Below the pieces are notes generated by a model. It ran no database searches. It was not told the origin of the DNA and worked only from the letters and a program-made list of their open reading frames with translations. A DNA stretch of 64,000 bases from Sipunculus nudus (lineage: Eukaryota; Annelida; Sipuncula; Golfingiida; Sipunculidae): the NCBI GenBank assembly GCA_026874595.1, contig CM049315.1, positions 68,831,916 to 68,895,915 of the forward strand. Direction: 5' to 3'. Below, one piece after another: positions 1 to 10,900 of the stretch (position 1 is its first letter; each line of letters opens with the position of its first letter). Position numbers and translations under genes: made by a program.

Positions 1-74
1 CTGACTGCCGTGTTGTCAAACTGGGGCTGATAGATCTGTATCACGTGACCACCAAGGCTGATCTTCATCACTAG
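1..74 (-). pseudogene. PLK4-like polo-box gene, third copy, fragment of exon 3
   Basis: The minus strand encodes a stretch of about 24 residues (VMKIS..GHVIQIYQPQ) that matches exon 3 of the two complete PLK4-like genes to the right. Similarity stops abruptly near base 74, inside the exon, so this copy lacks the 5' part of exon 3 and everything upstream. The 3' exons would lie to the left of the window. The frame is open in the visible part. It is either a truncated pseudogene or the result of rearrangement in the array; the window edge prevents a decision. Confidence 0.7.
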
Positions 75-749
75 TCTTGTGGTACCATTATACTTGTCGT
101 TATAGCTGTCTTAATAAATCACCACATCTTGGTATAACTGATCAGGCACACCTCATGAGCCTTAGGATGATTCTTTTTCCGTCCGTCCGTTTTCCGAGTA
201 AGACAAATCACAACCGTAAGAGTAGAAACTTTAAACATCACAAACTGACAAGTCCTGATAGGTCCTTTGCGGAATTTAGAACTAGGTCACTGTGACATAT
301 TTTCTCTGATCTCTGAGTTACTTGTTGTTGTTGTTGAACACCTAATTTTTTAGTTGCATTTTTTAGTGGAGCGTGGCGGCGAATTGGTGAGGGTATTACA
401 ATTTATGCCGGGAAGGTTGAGGTTCACTTCCTGTTCTGAAATCATTCCGATTTTTAACATTTCTAACGAAAATCATGCCCTCTTTCCACCAAAGAAACTT
501 GTTACTGGTCGTAAGCGGTAGGCAAATGTAGAACGAATAACCTTCTATAGCGCCTATTATGGCTGCTTGGGTTTCATGTTCCTCCAAGGGGCTGAGAAAA
601 GCTACAAAATTGAACAGATTAGAAAAGATTAAATAAGCAAAGTGTACATTCGGATGAGACAGACATCACCGTGACATGTATATTTTGGACTAAAAGGGTC
701 TAATTTGCAGGATTTTGTGGCTCATAACGTTAATTCTGATATAGAAGCA
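75..749. other. no gene seen
   Basis: AT-rich non-coding sequence between the truncated PLK4-like fragment and a MITE. Only short open frames without recognisable domains are present. I see no further PLK4 exons here. Confidence 0.5.
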
Positions 750-1139
750 CATACTGTGGTTACCTGTTTGTTCGCGAGGGTTCAAATTCGCGATATTCGC
801 GAGAAGAAAATTATCGCGAAAATAAAACCTTCGTGAAGAAGGAGGCTGCTTCGTCAGTGCCATGTCGAAAGGAAAACAATCTTATAAATGATATGAGAGT
901 TTCATATTATCTGCGAATAATGAAAAGTAATGTCTTTTCTTCGATATTCACTATGGTTTTAGTACAATTGTTACGATTTCGCAGAAATATTATTTAATAT
1001 ATTTAATTTATATAATTAAGATAATACTCGATGTAGGTTATTGTTTGTTTAGGTCGCGAAAATGGAACCCTTGCGAAACAACGAAAACGTAAAAACCGCG
1101 AAATTTTTACCTCGCGAATATGAAGCCAAGCACAGTATG
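750..1139. mobile_element. MITE with CGCGAA-rich terminal inverted repeats
   Basis: About 390 bp. The left end begins CATACTGTGGTT and continues with a TTCGCGAGG block; the right end, read on the other strand, begins CATACTGTGCTT and carries the same TTCGCGAGG block. The arms match imperfectly over roughly 45 bp. The interior is AT-rich with several CGCGAA/TTCGCG words and no coding capacity. This fits a non-autonomous DNA transposon; the superfamily is not assigned. Confidence 0.65.
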
Positions 1140-1689
1140 TTCTGACCATTAGAGCTAGGAAGGTCAAACGTCACATGCATCAAAGATGAGTTATTTCCAC
1201 ATATATTAGCTCTATAAATGGATATTGCCGCTATACTACTCCAGAGGAAGTTATTTAGGTCTGATAGGGCCCAAGTTTTACGGAAAACTTGTAGTCTGAT
1301 TGGCCATCTGGTCGCTGTACAGAGCTGTACAATCTATAAATGTGTCAATAGTTTACATTCAAAACAACAGGTGGCGTCTGTGTGTTTAACCATGCAAATA
1401 TTGTTCCCTGACGACTGATAAGCAGAACACTCATACATCTATTACCACAGAACAATCAGGAAAAAACGTTGCGTTCAACATATATTTTAATATTAGGACT
1501 TTATTGATATGTCGTATGGTATTGTGTTTATTCCCCAGACATACTCCTGTCTTATGAGAACCAGACACACACACGCGAAAACACACATATATCATCATCA
1601 TAACCACCACCAAAAACAAATGATAACAGAGACTTTTGTGCTTTTTCGACACAACCTTTTATTTTGATTTAGAATTAATAACATGCGTT
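1140..1689. other. no gene seen
   Basis: Non-coding sequence between the MITE and the left edge of the duplicated PLK4-like unit. Contains short CA-rich stretches near 1565-1590. Confidence 0.4.
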
Positions 1690-2360
1690 TGTCAAGAAAC
1701 ACACACACAATTCATATACACGCATGTACGCGCGTCGTCGTCGCACACCACACGAACATGGTCTTGCATGCTGCGCTTTTACCTCGTCTTTACCCTGTAT
1801 TTGCATTTAATCACTATCATACATGATGTTCATCTACGGTATTTAAAGGAAAGTCGCATAAAGATCATGATAAAAAAAGTTTTAAATTTTCACCTCATTT
1901 TCTAGGCTCGCATCATATCGAATATAGAGGTGTCAATATGTGCATTATTCAATATTGCGTATAATGTGGACGAGGCAATGTGTTGGCCACTTTGAAGTTT
2001 TCTTTTTTGTTCATTGCCAAACGCGCCCTAAACCTAAGACTTGGTCATTTCCGAGCATGTCTCTTTTCTTAACTCTAACTTCCGTGCTCTCTGCTCCCAC
2101 CACGCTGTGCTAGATATTGGATACTGGTCTACGTCGCACATATACAGTTACTCTTCTCTCTGATCCATCAAACCACGTCCTGACGCAGTTGTTACGGTGG
2201 ACCTGTGGCTCTGCTTGTGGCCGCTTCATGCATATTGTAGCTTCTGTCAGCTCATTGTCAGACGCGGGGCTGCACTAACCGACCGGTCGTGGTTTACAGA
2301 CTTGTAAAAACTTGTAACAATTAAATGCTTTATGGACTTGGTTTTTCCTCGGCTCTTCGT

Positions 2361-5268
2361 TCAAGACGTCTGTGCTGTCCTCAGCTTATGAAACACTGCG
2401 GGCAGAGTGTCCATCTTCTGTCTCACCTCCAACGGGATATGGTCATTCTCCTTAAAACTGTAACAGACAGAAAGAGAAAATAAGATGTAACCCCAAATTA
2501 TATATACAGTGACAAGATAAATATGGTAAAATAAACTGAGACATAGAGTCTGGTATTGACGCAATGATTCATATCAAGCAATTTAATCTGATTTTAAGGT
2601 TTAATTATTTCTATTTTGCCTGTGAACTAATTGATTCGAATATGATTATAGTCAATGTAAGTAGCTCCGCTGAGATATGCTAGGTTTTCCATTTAGCTGG
2701 CATGTGTAAAGACATTTATAGGTTATATTTTTCAACAATATATAAAGTTATATTTGGGTTAAGGAAATACGTACCTAGCTGAGAATCCATTAGCACCAAT
2801 ATACTTCATGACCATGGGACTGGGTTGAAGTTTAAGTTCTGAACCGTCAACAAACTGGACAGACACTTCCCTGTTGGACCACTGAGTGCCACAGCCGATA
2901 CCAGGGACAAATACTTTACACAGGACCATTGGTTCTACCAGGGACCTATAGTTACTGATTGGTAGTGGTGAAGCAGACGATGGTGAAGGTGGCGCCACCT
3001 GGTTTAGCGGGGATTCCGGAGACGCCGCCATGTTTGAAGGTGGATTGAATGACAAAGATGATGTCCTCGTTGAACAGCTGGTTTGTTGTGTTGCTTTCTT
3101 TTCTAAGTTCGACGACTCTGTCCGAGGAGACGAAACACGTGATGCCGGAGCTGTGTACCTCGGATTTGAAGGAGAGTTGGTCTTGTTGGCAGGAGGAGGA
3201 CGGCTGCAAAAGAAAAAAGACCAGATGATTAGTCCCAGCGTGCGTAATCACACTGAATTTGCGAATAATAATATTATCCTAATATTTTGTATTATCTGTC
3301 TTCACTGAAGTCAATAATGATTTACGCATTAAAAATATACAATAAGGGACCAGTCGTTATTCTAGTATCTTTAAATTAACTGGAACAAATTATTGTTAAA
3401 AATAGATACTATATCGGATGTTAACTTAACCTTTTACCAAACGTTGTATGTAGAAATCGCTTCGTTTAATCATTGGTTGTTTAATCATTAATCAAGCGCT
3501 GTGAGTCTGATCTTGGAGTTCAGCGCTATATAAGTACTATTCATCATTATTATTATTATTATTTATTATTATTATTATTGTAAAAAATGAATACGTCAGA
3601 TAAACTCTGATTTTTTGCTAAGATTTTACAGAAATGCTGTAATGTTTGCCTCACCTTCCGGTCACTACTGGGAAGCAGGTGGAATTTGATCTTGATCCTC
3701 CGTTCATCCCCATCGTCATCAGGGAGACAAGGTTCAGACTTTTCTGACGATACTGAAAAGACAAAATAAATTTGTAAATGAAAGGTTAATAAAACAACCC
3801 TGCATATTCCAAACAGCTTTGAATATGCACTTGTATATATGATTCTTTTTATAGCAATTATTAAAACGGGGAAGAAAATTTATAGTACTGATTATTTCAA
3901 TAGGTCTATTCAAGATTTTTTATCAAGTTCAGTTAAAATTAGTTGTAAATTCTTACCTTCATCGCATAACGGTAGATCTCCTTGTTCTTGGGGTCCAGTT
4001 GTTGGAAGCTGGTGTCAGTCTCCAGTGTGATAGAACCCCCGTTACTCTGAGTGATGATTGTGACGTCATCGTTGCTGCGGACCTTGACGCCGTCATAAAA
4101 CGCCGCCTCAAAGTCACAGTTGTCGTTCTCCATCAGCATACACTTGGCCTTATCCGTGTACATGGTCACTTTTGGTGTTCTCGACTTGACCAGTTCAACA
4201 AATCTGAAAAATAAATAAGAAATAATGTTACATTGCAAGTGAACCAGAAAACAGAAAGAAAATAATAATTGTTTTTAACGAATTTTTAAGAAATTTGTAG
4301 GATATCAATTTGCTTTATGTCCTTAAAATATCAATAATTCAGTTTTTTTTCGGTATTTTGAATACAATCACCTTGCTGCATGCTGGTACTTCTTCCAGTA
4401 TTTCTGGGGTAGCATGTCGTGGCTGAACTCCCTGACAGAGCCTGCTGCAGGGCTGGCGGGGCTGTCACTGACAGTCGTGTTGTCACACTGGGGCTGATAC
4501 ACCTGGACCACGTGACCATCAGGGCTGATCTTCATCACTTCTTTCACGATTTCCAGGTCCTGTTTAGTTCTGAGAATCTCCAAGTACACGCTGCAGTCGT
4601 CTGTGATCGTCATCTGTGAAGAATGAAATGTGAATATAGAAATGATTCTCAGTAACTATCGCATTTTATCAATTATCTTTAGCTTTCCCAGTTTAGCTAA
4701 ATAACACATCCAGTATCTATATTACAAATATTGATAAGTAACTGTTTTCTTTAAATAGTACAAAGTAAAATTTACAAAATATATCAATGTCAAGTTTGAC
4801 TCGTTTCCAAGGCTCTCCTTATGATAAATATACAACCTTTGAGATGACACCTTACATTTATAATGCAATGAAAACAAGAACTTACCACAAGACTGCGAAT
4901 TTTCTGACGAAAAGGCTCCAGGCGAAAAGACGTGAGAGGAAGAGTCGGACAATTGTCCACGTGACCATAGGTGACGTCATCCACTGAGGCGGAACACCTT
5001 CCTCCCTGGCTGTAACCGGACACCTGAATAAAAATAAAAAGAAAATTATGATGTATGGCTTTATGGAATAATTCAAATGTCACATTTCTGTACAGTATAT
5101 GTACATAAATATGTCTTAAGTTTAACCAAATTATATATTTTCATTTTCTGTCAACGAAATGATTAAAATCTAAATAGGCTTTAAGGAATGAATTAAAATG
5201 TGTTCTCAATTAACTTGTATTTTTGACATTTTTTTTAAGTTCAGACTTACCATATTTTGAACTTCCAT
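2361..5268 (-). CDS. kinase-less PLK4-like polo-box protein, copy 1
   Basis: Seven coding exons on the minus strand: 5251-5268, 4886-5023, 4372-4613, 3957-4203, 3655-3752, 2775-3203 and 2361-2457. All introns have GT-AG ends and the phases agree, giving 422 residues. The protein starts MEVQNM. The next region matches the start of the PLK4 cryptic polo box (RLEPFRQK). Residues about 35-245 are the cryptic polo box (PB1-PB2; motifs QKYWKKYQ, KCMLMEN, FYDGVKV). A Ser/Pro-rich linker spans about 249-338. Polo box 3 runs from about 340 to the end (motifs GCGTQWSN, VQFVDGSEL). In PLK4 the cryptic polo box mediates dimerisation and binding to Cep152/Asterless and Cep192/SPD-2, and PB3 binds STIL/Ana2, at the centriole. 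There is no kinase domain: between this start and the next gene (13353) no kinase exon is visible. The ATG is in a good context (A at -3, G at +4) and has a TATA box upstream, so the short form looks genuine. Role is inferred: centriole scaffold or competitor of full-length PLK4. Confidence 0.87.
3490..3590 (+). mobile_element. LINE 3' tail remnant in intron 5 of PLK4-like copy 1
   Basis: The text GCGCTGTGAGTCTGA followed by GCGCTATATAAGTACTATT and a (TTA/ATT)n tail is the same 3' end seen at 37872-38025. This end with an ATT microsatellite is typical of CR1/L2-like non-LTR elements. The matching intron of copy 2 (about 14200-14557) lacks it, so it inserted after the gene duplication. Confidence 0.65.
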
Positions 5269-5326
5269 TGTTGTGTGTTGTTTCTCAGTCTAATGATACT
5301 GCTATAGACCTTCAAATTACGATAAA

Positions 5327-5340
5327 GGTATATATAGTTA
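5327..5340 (-). promoter_or_regulatory. TATA box of PLK4-like copy 1
   Basis: A TATATATA run about 60 bp upstream of the ATG at 5268. It lies in the same place as the TATA run of copy 2 (16268-16278). The spacing would give a 5' UTR of roughly 30 nt. Confidence 0.5.
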
Positions 5341-5376
5341 TAACGGCTGAGGCGGGTAGTTGTATATCCTTAACTA

Positions 5377-5640
5377 AGACCTCGTCGAGAACATCTGATG
5401 GATTCTGAGGACCTTTCATTTTATTTATTCACATTAAAGTTAAGAAACATGTTTGACCTCGCACGCCCCGACTCGTTTGATCTTGTTTTGTCAATCACGT
5501 GACCTCTAGGATTAATCAGTCGGGTGGATCGTTGTAGAGTAAGATATAATTAACAGTAATCAGATCAGTCGCTGCGAGCGAGCAAGGACGGAGCAATCAT
5601 CCTGAACGTAATTAGTGCACATAATAATGAGAACATAAGC
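5377..5640 (-). promoter_or_regulatory. conserved 5' flank of PLK4-like copy 1
   Basis: Strongly conserved with 16320-16560, including a CTCGTCGAGAACATCTGATG block, an AATCACGTGACC block (CACGTG E-box, near 5495) and a GAGCGAGCACGGACGGAGCAA-like block near 5575-5600 (the two copies differ by a base). Conservation here is better than in the introns. That suggests promoter function, though recent duplication alone could explain part of it. Confidence 0.45.
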
Positions 5641-5802
5641 AATAATGATGATTAATTGTACTGCTGTACTATTTTCTCATACTTTTTGTTTTTACAGTAT
5701 TTATTCAAAAATTGCTGATACATAACGACTAGACTAATAATAATTTTAATGCTGTTCGTTACTATCTTTTCATGGATCTGCTTCCTATATGCTCTTTACG
5801 TC

Positions 5803-5804
5803 TA

Positions 5805-5869
<65 letters not shown>

Positions 5870-5878
5870 TATATATTC
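5803..5878. repeat. (TA)n microsatellite
   Basis: About 70 bp of uninterrupted TA dinucleotides, absent from the matching place in unit 2. Confidence 0.95.
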
Positions 5879-6049
5879 ACCAAGGAAAAAAATAAACCTC
5901 GACAGGGATAAAATTCAATTGAAGTCTAACATAAAATTTCATTTGGAGTTTAAAATTATCAAAATTGATTTTTGTAGCTTTATTTCGTGTGAATACAACA
6001 TTAGAATATGCCAGTTATCTTAATTATCTTTGGATTTGAAGCAAACTGT

Positions 6050-6164
6050 TGCCAATGCAGTGGCGGTTCCTGAAATTCGAGAACGGGGGGTCCGAATGTA
6101 TTGGGTTAACGGTTGATGGGTATTAAGCAATATATTTATGCAATATTGTATTATCCAACTATAT

Positions 6165-6211
<47 letters not shown>

Positions 6212-6650
6212 TATTACTTTGTACGTAAAATATTTTCACCCTATGAATATATAAAATTTTATGAATATATATATGGATAAAATCTAAAGCCATGTTCATT
6301 TGGAAAGTTAGTTACAGGTACACGGGAGAGGGTATGGGAGTGTCCCCCTCCCAGATTCAGAAAATTTAAAAAAATACAATGTAAAGAGGACATCCTGAAG
6401 CAGCTATCAAATTTGAAGATTTTCTGTTCCTCAACTTCTGTTCTCTTAAATGTCTTTGCACAACGTAGTCAGACTCTAGATGGCGGGGGTTCATGTGTAG
6501 CTGGCTATATAATATTTATATTTCTTCAGAATTTGGATATTTACTGATTAGTTCAAATATTCATCGTTATATATATATAATATATTATAATCGTAAGTAT
6601 CATGTTAATATTGGGGGGGGGGGGGGCTCTGGATACGCGACTGCATTGTA
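6050..6650. repeat. interspersed repeat copy with internal (TA)n and poly-G
   Basis: Contains (TA)n at about 6168-6208, a GGTACACGGGAGAGGGTATG block and a poly-G run near 6614. Parts resemble 19150-19460, which has (TA)n, a GACAAGTACATGGGGAGGG block and a similar AGAAAATTTT stretch. Not collinear with the PLK4 duplication, so probably a dispersed element. Family not recognised. Confidence 0.4.
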
Positions 6651-7077
6651 TAGATTTACACGAACAAATCAGATATAAATACTTTTAAATGTAATTTAAA
6701 GGAACAAGATATAAGTATATACTATTAGGTTTGTTGTAATGATATAATTAAATTAATATACAATTCGTATTTTGTAATTTTTTTTTATAAATCTGGAGCA
6801 ATTTGATCAAAATGGTAACAATGTGGAGCAATTTGAAGAGCTCAAAGATTAATTAATGTGAATACTACTGGTCATGCCGGACCAGGCTTTGTTCTTTCTG
6901 TGAAGTGAGCAACAGTTCATTCACGCATGAGATGACCAGTCATCCATACAGTGTGACTTGAAAGAGGTATGCCGCCCTTGCCTTGGAAAGATATTTAGTA
7001 TGAAAGGGTGATCAAGTACCCCGCCGAGATCCCAAAAATATTATACCCATCGCTCACACATACAAATTACAAAATAT

Positions 7078-7360
7078 AAGGCAGGGTGCCAAACTCGGCT
7101 TTTATGTGCCAGTAGAGTCACCAACTTCAAAACAGTAAAAATAACAAACAATTTTCTTTTGGTCACAGTGCAGGACTAGCACTTAGATCAACATACAAAA
7201 AAAAAATATACCTCACACGTCACACACGTGGAAAGATATACACCACACACACGCTCACGAATGTATCACTATGAGGTAGGCTGCCAAACTAGCTGTCCAT
7301 GTGCCAACAAAGGTCACCAAACGCAAGACAGTGGGAAATTAAACAACAAAAATGTTCATT
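7078..7360. repeat. two-unit degenerate tandem repeat
   Basis: A block near 7080-7150 (GGTGCCAAACTCGGC, ATGTGCCAGTAGAGTCACC) recurs about 190 bp later at 7275-7350 (GCTGCCAAACTAGC, ATGTGCCAACAAAGGTCACC). No coding potential. Confidence 0.45.
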
Positions 7361-7484
7361 TCGGTTTAACAAGGTCAGTTGTACATTTCAGGCCACACCT
7401 GCTACAATAAAATTGACAAGTCGTTGTTGTGAACACCCAAAACAATAATTAAAGACAGGGTGTTACCAGACATAGGTGTAATAT

Positions 7485-7975
7485 TGGGTATGATTACAAT
7501 TTTATTGCATAATATGACAATGGGTGGTCCATAGGTCATGAATCAAGGTGATGCCACCTTGTCATTGTTTGGCAATTTCTTTTGTGGCCAAAATCCGAAA
7601 TGGCTCCTGTAATAATTAAAAAAATTCAAAGAGTGGATGCAAATTACGTTTTTACTCAATGTGATTACAATTATATTTCATAAAATGGTAAAGAGTTGCC
7701 CATGCATAGACTTTGCATTAAGCGAGTGCTACCACCTCTTCCTTGAGAAATCTATGTTTTTGCTCCAAAATTCAAGATGGCGTCTTTAAATATTAAAACA
7801 AATCGCAGAATGGATGCAAATGAAGCGTAAACCCGGTGTAAATACAATTTAGTTTCTAGAAATGATAAACAGTGGCATGTGGACCATGAATGAAGCGGGT
7901 GCTACTACGTCTTAAGTGGGAAATCTTCGTTTTGGCTAAAAAAACCCAAGATGGCGTCTATGATGTCGTGCGGTG
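7485..7975. repeat. degenerate tandem repeat of about 175 bp, three units
   Basis: Units start near 7490, 7662 and 7841. Each has an ATTACAATTT-like start, a short stretch on clearance of the form TGGTCCATAGGTCATGAAT or variants, a TGCTACCACCT-like block, and a CAAGATGGCGTCT-like block. Units are strongly diverged. Confidence 0.55.
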
Positions 7976-10900
7976 GTGGAACCTGATTTTTAAAATGGCA
8001 ATTGAGGCGTTAAAACACTTAAAACTGTAACGTTGATAAAACTTTTGTCACTTTATTGATTTTTAATGACCAAACAAAAAGCCGAGCTTCGACCATAAAC
8101 ACAAAAATGTAACATAATTCTTTAGCAGAAAAAAGAAGATAGACCAAATTTTAATATGTGTGTTTTCTGAAAGAACTGTGTTTGATAGCAAACTGTTTCT
8201 GCCATGAACGATTTAAGTGTGAAAAATTAATTGTGATATGATAAACGTTTCGGGAGCTCTATGCGCATGTGCACAGTCATATGTGCCACACGGATAGTGT
8301 TGGTGGCATTTTTATTTATGCAGAACTGAACGTACAATCTTATGTCATAGGTATCGAACGACCATTCTATGGGAATGATTATTCCTCCTGGGCTGATCGA
8401 GTATCATAAATCTGTTTGTGTCTATAGGAAACATGTATTATCAAATTCCTTTTTAAAGGAATTATTATTATTTACAAAGTGTATCAAGCCACGTCAATGT
8501 GCTGTTTTCTGGTTCAAGGAAATGATGAATCAAGTTGTCATAACAAAATATTCTTTGACATCATGATGTTTTGTGGGAAACCTACGTCAGCAACAAGGAG
8601 ACTGATAATAATAATAATGAAATTTATTAAACAAATTACAATGCCTTGTTCCTCATAGTATGACGTATGAAAGCCCTTCTGACAGAAGAGCCAGTGATTT
8701 TCCGCGATCGCGGACTAAATTGCCGAACTGACAGACCGAAAAGGAACTCCCAATCATGAAAATATATGTTTTAATGTATTTTTTGCCAAAAATATCTTAG
8801 TAATCCACTTAAAACATATATGCAGTGATATAATTGTCGATGCCGCTGACTGCGTGCGGGGCTTACCCATGTACTTAAGATCCCAGAGCCCTAGGTTTAT
8901 TTGTATGTATACAGCGCTCGCGTAAGGGATGCTGGGAACTTGTCTACTTGGCTAAATGCCATCCAGTAGCACGTAATAGGTATATTAAAACAAGGTTTTT
9001 TTTTTCATACGGTGCCGTATTAACCGCGTAAAATGTTCACGAGTCCAGTTAATGAAGACGCTGTCAGCTGGCTTGCACACTGACATACACGGAGACTCGC
9101 ACATGGCACTTCGATTACAAGACAACAAATAGCGCGTTATATTTATAAATATGAAACGGCCTTTCCTCAGGTGACGCCAGATTCAATGTTTGTCAAGCTT
9201 GTATTATTGAACTACGTCATATACCTTTATATGAACATACCTTTATATGAACATTTTATATATACTACTACCTTATTAGGCGGTGACTTTTATTAAAGAG
9301 TTCATTTATTACCATCCTTATTTTTCCTCTTCACCGCAAAGGAAATCTCCAACTGCAGTCATTCATACAATTTTCTCATACAATACAAAATAAAATCGTC
9401 TGCAAATCGCTATCACTTTGATTAGTTATTATTTTTCAATTTTCACACAACCATCGCTAAAAGATCGTTGGTCTTTCTGAATTGTCCTGTATGTGTTGTG
9501 AAGTCTAACACGTGTACACAAGCCGCAGTGTTAAATTAGAGGATCGTAACGCACTTTGGAAGTTGGCAGATGCGGGCGCGCGCTTATTAGGGAATAAAAA
9601 TTAAAAAAAAAAATTTGAGAGCGCCCAGGGCGCTTATTACGTCAAATCCGGTAACGATGGATGGTTACATTTCGTAAGGTGGTCCATTTTCACAAAATAT
9701 TAGGTTTTCTGAAAAAAAGCTAATACTGTTGCCTCTGTTGAATGACAAAGTGCATGTTTTATACATACACAGAAAGCTTGGAACATACCCTTTCTAGTGC
9801 TGCTATTTGCCGGTAGCTAAGGAAAGATCCAGAGTCAACAGAAGACCCTAAAGTTACTTATTGATGTAATTTCTGAATGTCCCCAGTGACATGCTGATCA
9901 GCTAAATACGTACATAAAGCTTAATCAGCACACAAATGCTGCAGTAACCACATAATACCATATTATTTGTTGGGCCTACATGTATTGACTATGTTTTAAA
10001 ACTATTTACTAATCTCTTAATCATTAAAAGATAAAGCTTCTACCCAAATAGCCCTTCAAGGTTATGGTGTCCCGTTTCATTTTAGAAAATGACATGAATT
10101 TTTCAAAGTGTTGCTAGAGGGCTCAAAATTCATAATATGGTTTAGAATTGTTCATTACACAAAGTTCATAAGTTGTTCTTTTAGGAAAAGTAAACATTAA
10201 TTGCTGTTGTTCATTGCTGGTTTTACACTTTCTGTATCAATTTCAGTGAATGCTTTGAAACGCAACCAATTTTTGATAAAACTGAAGAGAGGTTCCCTGT
10301 TACTCTGTCCAAACATTTCAACCAATAAAGTCATTTTTGTATATGGAGTCCACCACACAAATGCTCATAAATTAAGCTTTACTTTGGTATATCATATGCA
10401 TTTCTACCTCCTGAAAATCGGTGAATGAAATGTAACGCCTTATTTACGTCTCAAAAAACTACTTTAAAATCAGAATGTTACAGGAATGAGTATATATATC
10501 TCCATTCACTCCTCATTTATCAGGGCAGTCATCATTATAATGAGTGGCAGTGAATCTAATGATTCTAGGATAGAGCTGTGGAGGATAAACAAGGGCCCAA
10601 GGACCCAGTGCTCACCTGTAAACATTTGCATTGACAAAATCAGAAAAAAAAAATTATTTTTATGTGCCGTAAACACCACTGAATTATATACTGACCAACA
10701 AACAAAATATTTTTTAGAACAATCTATAAACCCATTTATTTGTATGAATTTAATCATAATGTGACATCAAAAGGTCAAGGACACATCTAGGTTATGAGCA
10801 CTTTATTGAATGGGCTTGGTCCTCTTTTTTTAAGGTTTCATCTGACACTACACTTGCGTTACAAAAGAATTAGCATGATGAAATGGGACTGTTACATTAA

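Larger units (their letters stand above)
1690..7070. repeat. segmental tandem duplication, unit 1
   Basis: This stretch is collinear with about 12685-17270. Shared blocks include the downstream flank (1700-2360 against 12690-13350), all seven exons and introns of the PLK4-like gene, the 5' flank (5300-5640 against 16250-16560), and a distal block (about 6840-7070 against 17045-17270). Exons are nearly identical; introns and flanks have many small indels and lineage-specific insertions. The period is about 11 kb, shrinking to about 10.2 kb at the right end because of those insertions. Confidence 0.85.

Noticed and set aside
5772-6023. Open frame with a Tyr-Ile repeat
   Set aside because: Translation of the (TA)n microsatellite, not a protein.
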